Origin: Pyricularia pennisetigena
Lineage: Eukaryota; Ascomycota; Sordariomycetes; Magnaporthales; Pyriculariaceae
Assembly: GCF_004337985.1 (NCBI RefSeq)
Contig: NW_021940922.1
Location: forward strand, 1,209,382 to 1,273,381
Length of the DNA: 64,000 bases
Direction: 5' to 3'
Positions within the stretch are counted from its first letter, which is position 1. Every line of letters begins with the position of its first letter. The position numbers and the translations under genes were made by a program. Of the stretch, positions 20,119 to 33,804 are shown in pieces. The notes beneath the pieces are model-generated. The model made no database searches and was not told the DNA's origin. It saw only the letters and a program-made list of their open reading frames with translations.

Positions 20119-22560
20119 ATGTCCGGAAATACGCCTACATATATTTCGCTCTCCCACCAAATTAACGCAATTTTTCGCGGTCCTAATCCCGTATACGCGG
20201 CGGTAAATACCTCCTCCGACGTACACACCCTCCCGGAATTATACGCCAAAACCAAAGTTTTTGGTAATTTAAACCTACAATATAAACTCGTTTCTTTAAC
20301 TGTCATATGGCTTTTAAACTTCCACAAACCCCCTAATACTCCTGCACGAATCCCATATTATAATTAAATGCAATATATATACCGGGTTTTATATAATGCA
20401 GAAAATGTTATTTTGCTGGTAAAAACCGGGTACGGGAAAAGTATAATATTGCAAATTACTTCGGTTATTTGCAATAACATTATTATTATCCAAATAATCC
20501 CATTAAGCAAATTAGGGTAAAAACAGTTACGCAATATATAACATTATCCCGCCGCGAACCCCAAATTAATCGACCAATCCATTTTAAACGTAAATATAAA
20601 TATGCGATTTTTATTACTAAAACCAATTTTTTTTACTATAACCTTTTTTGGAACCCGTAAACCGTTTATAAACACACGCCCATTTTTTTTAGGCCCGGAA
20701 TAAGCCACCAGTTACCGATTCCTTAAATTTCTTCGAAACTTTATATTCCACCAACGCATCGTTTTGTTTATTATTAATAAATTCCACATAATTTTACAGT
20801 GGAAGGATTTTAGGGAATCGGTTTTTATATTGCGTTTGGTCCGGGTAATTATACCAATAACCGTATTTATATTCGGGTGTACCGCAACCTTTATAGCAAA
20901 GGTTTAAACCTACGTTTTCGACCAACTCTATTATAAAAGGATAATACGTTTCGTTAAAACGCCTTTCAACCGACCCGAAATTATGATTATAATACAATAC
21001 TTGGAACGCAAAACCCTAATGAACGATTACCGGCGCTTTTTATTCCTAATAGGGAATATTATATTATTATCCGCCACCCGTATTCCTAAAACCATTATAT
21101 ATATAAACGCCAGGAATCGTATTATCCAAACACGCCAATTCCTAGCGAAAAACCTCGTATTTGAGGAATTTACTAAGCGAAACGCAACCGACATAATTAT
21201 CCGGTATAATGCATTTACACCTAAAGTCGATAAAATTAAAATTTACGCAAAATTTTCCAAACCGGATTTTAAAACTCGTATTATATTTTCCATTTTATTT
21301 TTGGGTATAGGTATAAATATACCTAATATGGAACGTGTAATGCAATACGGCGCGTTAATTTTAAACGACCGCGCAAACCTGTGGTAAAGGTTCGGACGAG
21401 CCGCACGCGGGCCCAACCGTAAAAAAACCGCATTTTTTTTGCGCCTTATTGGTATTTCAATACGCAGGGGTTTATCGCTAAATACAAATTAACCAGGTTA
21501 AAATTACTAACCAAATTAACCAAATAACCCGTAATATTACGAAAAAACGTTAAAAATTTACAAATTACCCATTTAAATTTTTCAACGTATTTATAAACGC
21601 GGTTATTCCCTATTAGCTTTCCACGTATCGTTAAATTTAATTTAGACGATAATAACCGGGCAAAAGCGTCGGAATTACTATAAACCGGTTTTTTGGGTCT
21701 ATTTAAACTACGCGTTCCGCCCCACTGGACGTAATAGGAAATAATAAATAGGAAAAAATTAAAAAAGGAGGCGCCAAATATGCAAAACCTTCGCCAACGC
21801 TAAATATTTTCGACGAATTATATTGGATTTTATATAAAAAACGAATCCATTTTTTACAATAAATTAACTTGAAAATTGTTGCAACGCCTGCATGCACCAA
21901 ATTGGAGTTTTACCCGCATTACCCCCTAAAAAACCGCCAATTAAAATACCCAGGAAAAATTCCAAAAAGAGTTATATATTTAAATAATTGGACAAATGGG
22001 GTACCCATTTTGCAATAACCCTCTTTTTCCCAAACCCGCGGCGGTTATACGACCTATTATCCCAATTGGTGTTACCCAAACCAATAACTTTTGATATTGT
22101 TAAAAAGCTCGTCCATTTTTATAACCGGGAATGGACGAAAAACGATTTGCTGGAAAATGTTCCAAATTTACAATTAATTGAATGGTTTAAACAATATAGC
22201 GATTATTTCGTTGCTTAATTCCCAGTAATATACGAGAATGGGATACGAAATTACGCCTCCTATTTGCACAAATAATAAAAAAAAGGCGGCGGAATTAAAA
22301 CACGGTGGCATTTTAGGAAAGGATGGATTTAATTAGCAATTATTCGAGAAAATAAACTAATAAACGCCGACGAACGAATTAAACGGTATTATAAGTATAG
22401 GTTAAAATGCTGGTTAAGGTTAACGGTTATAAAAATATCCAGTATAAAAACGTTTATAAATTTGTAACCCAAAAGCTAGAGGGCGATTGAGGTTGAATCC
22501 TAATTATATTGAATAACGTGCCCTGGATTATAAAAGGGTCGAGCGACGAAAAAGGCGACG
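20119..22560 (+). pseudogene. RecQ-like DEAD/DEAH helicase, RIP-decayed
   Basis: Superfamily 2 helicase motifs read in order on the plus strand. The Walker A/motif I is VKTGYGKS (about 20420-20443). A motif Ib-like FGCTATFIAKV is near 20880. Motif IV-like TIIYINARNR is at 21090-21120. Motif V is FLGIGINIPNMERVMQYG (about 21300-21350), and motif VI is RFGRAARGP (about 21388-21414). The GIGINxP and (I)GRAxRG forms are characteristic of RecQ-type helicases. Motif II (DEAH) is not readable, and the frame has many stops. RecQ-like genes of this kind occur in repeats near fungal telomeres (TLH) and in mobile DNA. Which applies here cannot be decided, since no telomere repeat is in the window. A C-terminal open stretch (21988-22218) is unassigned. 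Confidence 0.65.
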
Positions 22561-23429
22561 CCGAGTTGGGCTAACCAGGGGCGGAGGATTAAACAGCGCA
22601 AGGTATATAATTGTCAAATATTAAAATCCCCAATTAACGGCCTAAATAAAACGACGAAATGCTGGATAATAATAATTGTTACGTAAATTGAAAGCCTGGT
22701 TTATATCTAGGCTGGTGCGGCGTAACGGCGCCCCGATTAAAAGTAAAAGGGTTCGATATTGCGAATTGTAACAACTGTTACGGTTAAATTCCGGAAATTT
22801 TGGCGTCTCCATTTTAACCTTATTTTATTAGCAAAAAGCCCCATACGTAGACCCAATTATAAGTACCTCCTTTTTTATCTTTATTAGCTTTTTTTCTTTT
22901 TTTTATAATAAAAACCTTTTTCCCGGCCGCCAGATTTTTTTGTAACGATTAACAAAGAATTGTAACGATTAAGTTAGCGTTTAATTTTTAACTAATAAAC
23001 GTAACAATTGTCACAATCGCAAAATTGCTTTAATAAATACTTCAAACACATTCGTTAGGAAATTTGATTAAAGCATTTTTAATTGGACAAAACTGTTTAT
23101 ATTTTACCCACCTAAGCAGGTATTAACCCAGTTATAACGAGGGTAAATTATAATTAACGCCCCTGCATCGCAAGGGTACCCCCCACCCGGTTAGGTCCGG
23201 CGCAGATTAACTAACCTTATTGTGATAATAGTTACAATAATTGCTTTAATTCGCCAAAAGCCGTAACAATTGTCACAATTACGGTCCTTTGTCACCATAG
23301 TTCCCAAAAAACGCCAAAAAGGCAAAACCTCCGCCCAAACCACCACTAAATTTACGTTGGGATATATACCCAATAATGCTAAATTATTTATTAACCTAAT
23401 AACCACATTATAAGAAGGAGCGCGGATAA
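22561..23429. other. AT-rich spacer with ACAATTGT-type palindromes, no gene seen
   Basis: No protein is recognisable. The sequence contains several variants of TTGTAACAATTGTTACAA (near 22940-23005, 23215-23285), a motif that recurs to about 30310. Confidence 0.5.
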
Positions 23430-23695
23430 AAAAAATAAACCAATATTTTAAAGATTTGGAAACTTACGACGCGAATATTGCAATTGTTTTAAAATTAAGT
23501 TTTGCTCGGCTGGACCGTTTTATATTATAAAATTATTCGGATACAACCGGAGTCCCCCTAAGTTTTCCCCCCATTCCTAATAATAATAATAATAATAATT
23601 AAAATAATACCGATTTAAATTCCGGCGATAATAAATTTGCCCCCGCCCCCGTCGATAAAAATGGAAATAATGCCGATATGGACGCCGGCGATAAC

Positions 23696-24364
23696 TGTGA
23701 GGAGGTTACGAGATAGAATAAGCTTAATCTTGAACGCGGGGAAAGGTGGATCACGTATAAGGCTGATGGAACGTTGAAATGGCAGATAACCGTCTGCTAG
23801 CGGGTAATAGAGATAATATATTGTTGTTGCACAATCGATTCGTTGAATCGTTGAATCGATGAAGGTATGAAGGTATGAAGGTGATCAATCTAAGGCTAAG
23901 TTATGAATTACGTGTTCGAATCCGTAGGTGCAGATCTTCGATCCGGATGTCCGGAATGCGGGGTCACGTCACATGATTTGGCCTTATTCATATGACTGAC
24001 CTGCCGACCTATTGAACCTAACGGCCCATTAAGCCTAACGGCCTATTGTGCTTATGTATGAACAGAAAATCTGCGACCACAACGGGATTCGAACCCACGC
24101 ACTTCCACAACGTATATATAATATAGATTATGGTACGTGCATTATACCACTAAGCTAGATTATTTATGACGTATTTGTTTTGTTGTTGAAACTATGAACA
24201 AAGACGTAATATATAAAGCTTTGTGTGTATGAACGCGTATACGTTTTATTTGTTATTTATTTATTTATTCGATGCAGGGTGACTAATAAAATTAGCCCGT
24301 GCTAGCCGTTATAAAATAGTGCAGGGTAGCTAATATAATTAACCCTGCGCTAGCCATGTTCACA
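23696..24364 (-). repeat. tRNA-bearing solo-LTR-like element, copy 2
   Basis: The element is 669 bp, minus orientation relative to copy 1, with termini TGTGAGGAGG/..CATGTTCACA and a perfect 5-bp duplication ATAAC (23691-23695, 24365-24369). The tRNA-like module with the B box (GGATTCGAACC on this strand, near 24089-24099) is intact. It is inserted in the Asn/Pro-rich part of the SNF2-like gene. Confidence 0.85.
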
Positions 24365-26785
24365 ATAACGAACTTGCCCCCGCCCCCGTCGATAATAATA
24401 ACGACGATATTTATATGGGCGAAAACGACAACCAACCTACCCCCGCGTCCGCCAATAAAAGCGATAATAATATTAATATGGACAATAATTATAATGAACC
24501 TGCCCCGGATTTGGATAACCGCCAATTGCAAACTTTTTTGGCATTTTTTAAACTATTTACCAACGTATTATCCCCGCCACCAAAAGACCCCAAAAACCGG
24601 CCCCCTGCACCATAACCGGAAATTATTATTAACCCGGTACCCGCGCCATTAAATAGGCCGCCCGTACCCCGTATATATAAAACCACCACCGTTCGGCCAG
24701 CTAAAGCTAATTTTATTTCGGTATCGCGGACGTAACCCAAGCTTTATTCGACGCCAAATAATAGACCAGTAAATTTCGTATAACCCGAATATTATTTCCT
24801 ATCGTATAAAAATACGGATTTCCTAAATCGCTTACCCGTCCCGTTATAATAGGATTTTCAATTGGGTAAAAACTAATTCGTATCGGCGATAACCATTATA
24901 GCCTGGCGTAGGGCAGGGAATACGAATATTACCAAAATGGTCCGTATTAAACCCTATTTAGGTTATATTAATTGTTTTAAAATTAATAATAATACCAACC
25001 CGCCCGCCTGGTTCGGTCGCGGAAATAATATTTTCCGCAACACGAACGAAACCCTAATCGCCCAAACCCCTAAACGTTTTCAATCCGTTGCTGGCGTCGC
25101 CGCAGCAAAAGCACGCGTTAATAACCAGATTTTGGCATATTATTTTAACAATAATTCGCCGAATATAAACGAGGTGATGGTCGTATTTGGTTACGAAACG
25201 ATAAAAGCTTTGGTATAATATATTAATAAAATAGGTTAATATTTCCTTTTATTGGATTGCGACAATTGTTATAATCCCTGCACTAATATATCCTGCTATT
25301 TACTATATTGTAACAGTTGTTACAATTTTTTGCGGTAGTACCAAATAATTGTTGTTACAATGTGACAATTGTTACAATTTGGTTTTCACCCTTTTATATA
25401 TTTTGTAATAACGGGTACAATTTTAATTATTGGCTAATTGATTTTCAATCGCCGACGTATGCAGGTTTTCAGCTTATTTTAAAGCAGGTAGTCCCGGTAA
25501 ATAGATTAAAAGTAATAAAATGCCCGTTTAGCAAAAGACTTTAGCCTCCGTACCGGATATATTTAACGATAAAAATACTAAACCCATTTTCGATAATTTG
25601 GTAAATCGACGTCGCCTACCCTTTATCCCCCTTTTATCCGCTAAGGCGACATTAACTTCCCCGGGCTAAAAATATTCGCAGACAAATTTAAACCGGTTAT
25701 AATTCCCACAATCCTCGCCACGATATGAATTTACCTGCGGATAATAACCACCGGACCTAATTTTAAAAACGGCGATTTAAAGTAAAAAACCGCTAACCCT
25801 GGACCATATATATATAGCGGTTATTATATCGACAATTAATTTAGGGTTTGCTACCATTTTCTTTATTTTGTTTTTCGCCGGTAGGGAAAAATCGTTGTTG
25901 GAAACAAAAAAGGTTTTAGCGATTTTGGTGGAAATTGCCGCAATGTTTTTAAACTTAATATCGAATAATCCTTTACCCTGTTTATTGTCGCCGATTATAT
26001 AGTTATCGCCGATAAAATTATCGCCCTAAATAATTTGCATTTATTGCAATTTTAACATCGTTTAATTACCCGTTCCCGAACCGATTAAGCTATCGAGGTC
26101 GCCAATTCATTTGGTTTTAACCGCGCCTATTATAATAGGACGATAATAATCCTCGTTATCGATATTTGGTCCCGTTTTAAGCCCATTAAGGTCGGACGGC
26201 TGAAAAAGAAAAAAAAGCGTGCAAATTAAATTTAAATGCACCCATTGGATTTGTTAACATTTAAGGGTATTTTTGACAATTTGTACAACGAGGGGCGGTT
26301 CCATCGTCCCATTTTTACTAAACCCAAAACAGAAATTACAGAATTTTATCCCAAGTTTTTTGGCGATGATTAATAAAACGATTTTTTTAATTTTATGCAA
26401 ACCCAATCCACCATCGCCGATCGATTTGCTAATATGGACCGCGCAAAAAAGGAAATTTTCGAGGCCGCCCGCGAAAGGATCCTAGCGGCTTTTTTGGCAT
26501 ACCATGCGCAATTTTCCATTTTAATTAAAGGTTATCCCTGGACTGGTTATTTCTTTAATTCGGACGCGATTTAGGCTACTATAAAAAATTTGCGCCTTTT
26601 TTAAAACATTTTACCTATCGGCGGTCTAAATACCGATAACAAAGTCGGTTTTAAATATAAGAAAATTAAAGGCAAATATTTTTGGTTTAACTAGGATATA
26701 CCTAATGTTTTTTTAGTCGTTATTATTTACCCTATTAACTGGTTGGTAAATTATATATATATTATCCCCAATAATTGTTATTGTC

Positions 26786-26893
26786 GTTACAATTTTGCCC
26801 CTATTTTTGTAATTACTGCTACAATCCTGCCCCTATTTTAGCGATTACTGTTACAATCCCACCCCTATTTCTGTAATCATTGTTATAATCTTT
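26786..26893. repeat. 32-bp tandem repeat in a probable intron
   Basis: Units start at 26786, 26818, 26850 and 26882 with the form G(T/C)TACAAT(T/C)(T/C)TGCCCCTATTT. Spacing is exactly 32 bp, about 3.4 copies. The array lies between TTGGTAAATT and TTTGGTTTAG, consistent with an intron just before the helicase motif I region. Confidence 0.8.
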
Positions 26894-29800
26894 GTTATTA
26901 CTAAATTAATTTTTTTTTTGGTTTAGATGCCCATACCCTATTAAAATTGGAGCAGTTAATTTTTAAAAGTTGGTTATTAGCTAATAAAATAGGTATAGGA
27001 AAAACGATTATTTACTTTACGGCGACTTATATGTGGTATATCCGTTGCCAATACGACCGATTTATCCAAAATGCCGACGGATGTTTTCCTATTTTAATTT
27101 TCGTCCCGGTTAACCTTGTTTCGCAAATATTTAAAAAAGTAGTAACCAGTTTCCCAGTTTTTAACGTTAAATATTATTATGGTTTAACCGAGGTATGCGC
27201 TGCCGATGCCTCGCGAACGGCTGCTATTTTTACCCAGGCGCAATTTCACGATATTTTAACCAAATTCACCGCCCGCAAATCTGATCCCAAATCTGCGGGT
27301 ACGGTTATTATTACATTTTATTCGATATTCCTAATCCGCAAAATTGAGCAATTGGACGAAATTTATAGCGCGGAAAAGGTGTTTAACCCATAATGTATGG
27401 ATAAAATTGTCGGTTCCAATTTTTAGCAGCGCCCCCCCGACGTCGATAACTTCGACGATAATTCCGATGTTAAAAATAGTATCTAGTAAATGTTTTTTGT
27501 AATAATTATTATAATTCCGTTATATTAATATATTTGTTTAAATTAAATAATTTTATTAGGAACCGTTAACGCATAAACGGTCGGAAGGCTAACTTTTCCA
27601 CGGGCGAAAACATTGAAAATATCCGGCGTTTGGTTATATATTTACCATTTGGTACCCTTTTTCAACGTAAAATTGGAAACGAAGTTTAATATTTCCGTTA
27701 CCGCTAATCGATAATATACCGCGTATTTCGCCTTATTTTTTGCATTAATCGGGGTATGGCCACTGTTACGCCGATTATTAAGAAAATTAGGGATATTATT
27801 GGCTTTAATGCCCTAATTTGGGACAAAATTGCGATCCTTTTCGCCCGACCTAAAGGTTTATCCTAGGAAAATATATTTACGGTCGATTATATTTGGAAAA
27901 GTAATGGTTATTTCGTCGTTTTTAATATCGATAAAAATACCAGAACCTCCCTATAAAAATTCGAATCGATGGGTTAAAAATAGTGGCTATTTTACCCTCG
28001 AATTTTATAATTTATAACTCTTATTATTATACCAAACGAAAAGTCGTTAGTAACTTTTAAATATACAGGCGTATTTACGGTACGTAGGGGTATGGATACC
28101 GGGTTTATTTTACCCAACGGTATAGTTATTTATCCCCGTAAACGCATTCCGCTTTATAATTTTATTATTAAAGAGTTCCAGTTTGGCGACCGTTTCGAAG
28201 ACGTTATAACGAATACCGAGGCAATTTTCAAAAACATTATTACCGCATTCGTCGGCGAAAATAGCGACGACATTGGTCCCGCTCCATTAGGAGTTCCCAT
28301 TAATGCGGATACCGTAACTGGTAACCGCCAAATTTCGGTTTTTTTTTAATATAGGTTTTATCCGCCTGCTGCAATTTTTGGCAATTAATTACTTTTTTTA
28401 ATTAATAATCCACGCCGAGGACGATACCCGGGATATTAATTTGGCGGAATTGGGTAAAATATTGGCGTTAAAAGGAATGGATTTTAAAACCAAATACCGC
28501 AACGTCCGATAGAGCTTTAAAAAAAGCTTCTAGGAAAGAGAAACCCGTTTTAAATCGGTAATTATGGACGTTTTAATTTAGTATAGCGGCGACGGTCCTT
28601 TTAATTAAATTTATTCAAAAATTTGCACTAATTTTAAAACGTTATTTCCGTCGGGCAGGGCTGAAATGGTCCATTTTATATTAAACGAATCGCTATTTAT
28701 TACCCGCGTGGTCGAAATTTATATGAAGGAAAAGAAAAAGGGTTAGCGCGTCCTGGTTATAACCCCTAATCCTTGGATTTAAACGTAAATTAGCTATATG
28801 GTAATAGTTATTATAATCCTTTTCCTTCCCCACAGCTATTGTGACAATTATTACAATTTTTATATTTTTGGATTGTAATAAATGTTATAATAGCTGTTTT
28901 TTTCCATTTTTGTAACAATTGTTACAATTTTTTATATATTCGCTAATTTTTTTAATTTTATTGCTTTTATTATGGATAAAACGAGTTTCGGTATAGTTAT
29001 TATCCGATTAAGCGTGTTTTAAGCCGAACGCGATAAAGCCGTTTCCGATTTTACCGATTCCAGTTCCAGTTTTAACGTTTATATCCTAAGCATTAATATT
29101 TCCAGCGCTGGTTTTAATTTGCACCCCAATTGTTGCACTGGCATTATTATCCCTTTAATATGGAACGCTAATATACAGTTGCAAATTTATAGTCGCTTGA
29201 TTTGGTTGGGTTAAAATAAGCTTGTTATTTGGCGCATTTTCGAAGTCCGAGGTACCTTTTGCGATTGAGTAAAAAATCGCATATTCCGGAAGGTTAGTGC
29301 CCCTTTTTTTACTGTTCCGGCCGTTATTAAAATAAATTAAATATTATTTGAATACATTACGCGTATACGTTTCCCCAAAATTATCCAGTTTCCAATTGTT
29401 AAATAATTCCTGGCGTATAAGGTAATGGTAATTATGTTTTCCTGGCCTTTTAATTGCTTCGTTTGGATAGCAAAACCCCCCCAGTATTTTAATATTTTTT
29501 ATTTTAACAGGACGCGCCGCATAGGCGAATTCTATTTTCGCCTGGTTTTAATGCTCGTATTAAATATTTCTAAACATTTTAACAAATAGGATTTGGTCGA
29601 AAAAACGTCAGTTTTTATTTTAACGTTGGGTCTAATTTATATTAATTATTAATATTAGGAGTAAAATGGTGGCCGTAATACGTTTGCTAACTACATTAAT
29701 CGTATATATTTGCCTTATTTTAATTTTACCATTATGGATTAGGGGTTTGTGGTTAAATTAATAAAATGGATTAAAAATAACGATGGATTTTACGACGAAA

Positions 29801-30160
29801 CCGCGACCGCGCGGGTTATCGGGACCCCAATAAGGGATTTTGGCTCCTGGGTTATTAAACGCCGGGAAACCAATAAACCGTTTAAAAAAGGTATTTTTGG
29901 TAACAATAACACCGACCCTTTGGCGGTCGTTATTCCGTTTTTTTTATTTATCGATTTTGGCTTTAATTACGATAAATTTATATTCGATTCGTTAAGGAAG
30001 CCCTGCATATCCATTTTAGAAAAGGATAAGGAGGAGGACGATTCGGTCCCTGGATCGTTTACCGCGACCCCAGTTCGGAAAAGGAGGCGTGGCGCTAATA
30101 AACCCATTCCTAAAAAGATATTTAACGCTGTTAACCGTTTTCGTTTTTTTTAATCGGTTT

Positions 30161-30560
30161 ACGTTTTTTTATTTTGTTTTTTTTTGGGGTTTTGTGCTAG
30201 GAAATTGGGGGTATTATATATATATAATATTGTAATAGTTATTATTATTGGGATCCGGTTTAATAAATTTATTATTCGTGGTTAATGGGGTATTGTAATA
30301 ACGGTTATTACCAGGATTTCTTTTGCTGGATTTATAATTGGCGGTGGATGGAAGATATAATTTATTTGGGTAAGGAAAATGGATAGGAAACGGGTTATTT
30401 ATGCGGAGGATTTTGGAGGAGGTTATATTTCGCTTTTTATTTTAGACCAAATTTACAATTGGTATTTGTTTGTTTATATTTACTGGTTTTGCGGGCGTTG
30501 TTTTGCCTCCGTTATTCGCGGGTGAAGTTACCGTTATTCGTCCATTAATTTTTTTTATAA
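30161..30560. other. AT-rich spacer between two convergent decayed genes
   Basis: No coding signal is seen. It contains two further decayed copies of the GTAACAATTGTTAC-like motif (near 30226-30240 and 30292-30310). Confidence 0.45.
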
Positions 30561-31152
30561 TGGAACGATTTTCGCCTTTGCCCGATTTGGTTTGCGTAAT
30601 TTGCCTCTTATTATTTTAAATTTTATGCGCCTTTTTCGTCGGACTTTTCGTACATTCCGTCCAGCAAATCTCCTTCGGTATTAATTATACCATTAATATT
30701 TGAACCGTTTATCCGGTTATATGTTTTTTCTGGATTTGCCTGTGTTTTTTCAATATCCGCCTAAAATAGCACGTTGTTGGGGCGTACGACTTTTTAATTA
30801 AATACCTCCAATTTGTCGCCCATCAGCTTTTTCAAACCCAAATATAATAAATTAGGGCCGTCGAAGTCGAAATTGGGTAATATTTCGGCTTTTTCGCGTC
30901 CCTAACCATTTTGGAATAACAAATACGTATAGTGGATTATATTTTGGTTGGTTGACATTATGTGGTATTTGCTGTTAATGCGTGTACGGGCGATATTTTC
31001 CAATATTTTGCCCACCGTAACTGCGATTGGCCCCATCGCTGCACAATTTAGGAATGTTTTTCGCAAATTGTGCGTAAAATTGCGGTTATTTTTAATATCC
31101 ATGGCGAAACCCCTGTTAATATGTTTAATTGTTAGGTTTGCCGGTTTAAATC

Positions 31153-31706
31153 TGTTGATTATACGCGTTATTTAGCCTGTAATGGGTCCACTTTTATCTG
31201 TGTATAAGCCACAATAGATAGTGCCGAAGTGGGGCTGCTGAGGTTGTTAGATTTTCTGTTATATTTTGTGTGTTACAGGAGTTGCGATTCAAAGTCAGCG
31301 AATGGGGTTTCACCCTGTACCGGGTTTAATACCCACCCTGCACTTGAGAGTCAGCTACCCTGTACCGGGTTGAAATTTTCACCAAATCAGCAAGTCAGTG
31401 CGAACCCAGAGATGGTTTGTATGGAAATGAGGGTGTTTTTTCAACAACGTATACAAAATAATTTTTCGGAAAATCGTGTGCGGCACCGGAACCATTTGCG
31501 GGGTGCGGACCCCCACTTCGATGTCGGAAAGTATGTAAGGGAGACAAAGCAAAGTCTCCCCCAGCAATGAATCAAATCTATTAATCCCAAAATTAGTGAA
31601 TTTAGTGTATACAAACCCTGTAATTACAGGTTTTTACACCGCAACTAGTACCACGCCGCACCTAGGCTAATGCCTAACCCCCTGTTAGCAACCTATATTG
31701 TTAACA
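31153..31706 (+). repeat. Solo LTR, TGTTA...TAACA family, copy A
   Basis: 554 bp, starts TGTTGATTATACGCG and ends CTATATTGTTAACA, with a perfect 5-bp target duplication AAATC (31148-31152 and 31707-31711). About as well preserved as copies B and C. Inserted in the decayed DUF6589-like gene. Confidence 0.9.
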
Positions 31707-31838
31707 AAATCCATTCCCGGCCGTGGTATATTTTACGAACGTTGATTTTAAAATCCCGGTCCGCAGCGGTTAATTTGTAACTTTTGGTCGTAATAACCAG
31801 GTTAAATATAGTATTTTAGGGCTATAATTTTTGCTTTA

Positions 31839-32494
31839 TGTGAGGAGGTTACGAGATAGAATAAGCTTAATCTTGAACGCGGGGAAAAGTGGATCACGTA
31901 TAAGGCTGATGGAACGTTAAAATGGCAGATAACCGTCTGCTAGCGGGTAATAGAGATAATATATTGTTGCACAATCGATTCGTTAAATCGTTGAATCGAT
32001 GAAGGTTATGAAGGTGATTAATCTAAGGCTAAGTTGTGAATTACGTGTTCGAATCCGTAGGTGCAGATCTTCGATCCGGATGTCCGGAATGCGGGGTCAC
32101 GTCACATGATTTGGCCTTATTCATGTGACTGACCTGCCGACCTATTGAGCCTAACGGCCCATTAAGCCTAACGGCCTATTGTGCTTATGCATGCACAGAA
32201 AATCTGCGACCACAACGGGATTCGAACCCACGCACTTCAACGTATATATGATATAGATTATGGTACGTGCATTATACCACTAAGCTAGATTAAATATGAC
32301 GTATTTGTTTTGTTGTTGAAACTATGAACAAAGACGTGATATATGAAGCTTTGTGTGTATAAACGCGTATACGTTTTATTTGTTATTTATTTATTTATTC
32401 GATGCAGGGTGACTAATAAAATTAGCCCGTGCTAGCCGTTATAAGATAATGCAGGGTAGCTAATATAATTAGCCCTGCGCTAGCCATATTCACA
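31839..32494 (-). repeat. tRNA-bearing solo-LTR-like element, copy 3
   Basis: 656 bp, termini TGTGAGGAGG/..CATATTCACA, with a perfect 5-bp duplication CTTTA (31834-31838, 32495-32499). The A and B boxes of the tRNA-like module are intact. Inserted in the DUF6589-like gene. Confidence 0.88.
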
Positions 32495-33129
32495 CTTTAT
32501 AACCGTGGAAAAATAGGACCAGCTGTGGTATTATAGTTTCCAATACGCCGTAATTTCTTTGATGGAACGCGTTTATTATTATCTAAAAAAAGTTGATTAT
32601 TTGCAAATAACGGCGTTACGTGCGGAAAGCGATATTAATTTTGGGCTTTATACCCCATAATCCAACATTTATTAAACCGTTAATATAACCAGCGAATATA
32701 TTGTCGTAAACACGGTCTACCACGGAAATATATGTATTATATGGTATATCGGTAAAAACCTTTTTTAGGGCGTTTTTAAAAATTTAATCCCTGTCCAATA
32801 ATCCGTCTTGGATTAAAACAGCAATTATAATGCATAAAATGCGGGACCGGAATATATTTTGTAAAAACCGTAAAACGTGGTAAAACTCTTTTTTATTTTT
32901 TTAAAACTGGTTATATTTCCCTAACCCTGTTATATTTATGGATATAATGGGGGCGTAATATTACCATAATTGGTTAATAAGATTGAATTCGATATGGAAG
33001 AACGCTGGTACGGGTAATATCCATTTTTTTTGTTAAAGGGGTGGGATAATTCGATATAAGTTCCCTAAATAACACGGATATATAACGTTGTTTTTTAATC
33101 CCTATAAACGAGGAGCAGGAGGGAAAAAT

Positions 33130-33804
33130 TGTGAACATGGCTAGCGCAGGGCTAATTATATTAGCTACCCTGCATTATTTTACAATAGCTAGCACTAATT
33201 TTATTAATCACCCTGCATCGAATAAATAAATAAATAACAAATAAAACGTATACGCGTTCATACACACAAAGCTTTATATATTACGTTTTTGTTCATAGTT
33301 TCAACAACAAAACAAATACGTCATATTAAATCTAGCTTAGTGGTATAATGCACGTACCGTAATCTATATCATATATACGTTGAAGTGCGTGGGTTCGAAT
33401 CCCGTTGTGGTCGCAGATTTTCTGTGCATGCATAAGCACAATAGGCCGTTAGGCTCAATGGGCCGTTAGGCTCAATGGGCCGTTAGGCTCAATAGGTCGG
33501 CAGGTCAGTCACATGAATAAGGCCAAATCATGTGACGTGACCCCGCATTCCGGACATCCGGATCGAAAATCTGCACCTACGGATTCGAACACGTAATTCA
33601 TAACTTAGCCTTAGATTTATCACCTTCATAACCTTCATCGATTCAACGATTCAACGAATCGATTGTGCAACAACAACAATATATCATCTCTATTACCCGC
33701 TAGCAGACGGTTATCTGCCTTTTCAACGTTCCATCAGCCTTATACGTGATCCACCTTTCCCCGCGTTCAAGATTAAGCTTGTTCTATCTCGTAACCTCCT
33801 CACA
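33130..33804 (+). repeat. tRNA-bearing solo-LTR-like element, copy 4
   Basis: 675 bp, TGTGAACATGGCTAGC to CTCCTCACA, with a perfect 5-bp duplication AAAAT (33125-33129, 33805-33809). It has three GGCCGTTAGGCTCAAT units where other copies have two. The tRNA-like boxes are intact. Confidence 0.88.

Larger units (their letters stand above)
23430..30160 (+). pseudogene. SNF2-family helicase-like gene, RIP-decayed, interrupted by a solo-LTR-like element
   Basis: The N-terminal part (23430-25220) is low-complexity and Asn/Pro/Asp-rich, with repeated LAPAPVD-type units. It is split by the tRNA-bearing element at 23696-24364. The helicase domain begins near 26945. Motif I is WLLANKIGIGKTI (for LADxMGLGKT) at about 26970-27012. 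Motif Ia is PILIFVPVNLVSQ, and a VIITFYSIF block follows. The C-terminal helicase half reads near 28980-29260: ISSAGFNLHPN, then IPLIWNANIQLQIYSRLIWLG, corresponding to the SNF2 segment AGGxGLNL..WNP..E.QA..R..R.GQ. The tail to 30153 is basic. Stops are frequent. Several gaps between coding blocks carry the TTGTAACAATTGTTACAA palindrome and look like introns. I call it SNF2-like from motifs only. Confidence 0.6.

Noticed and set aside
26786..26893. CRISPR-like array
   Set aside because: Units are contiguous 32-bp tandem repeats without distinct spacers, and the genome is fungal.
19860..31150. Starship-type giant element
   Set aside because: The helicase and large decayed genes would suit cargo, but no DUF3435-type tyrosine recombinase or element edges could be found in the window.
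31229..31570. 113-codon open frame conserved in three solo LTRs (also 40709-41050 and 42841-42500)
   Set aside because: It begins with GTG in one copy, lies wholly inside a non-coding LTR, has no recognisable domain, and its conservation follows from the copies being young.
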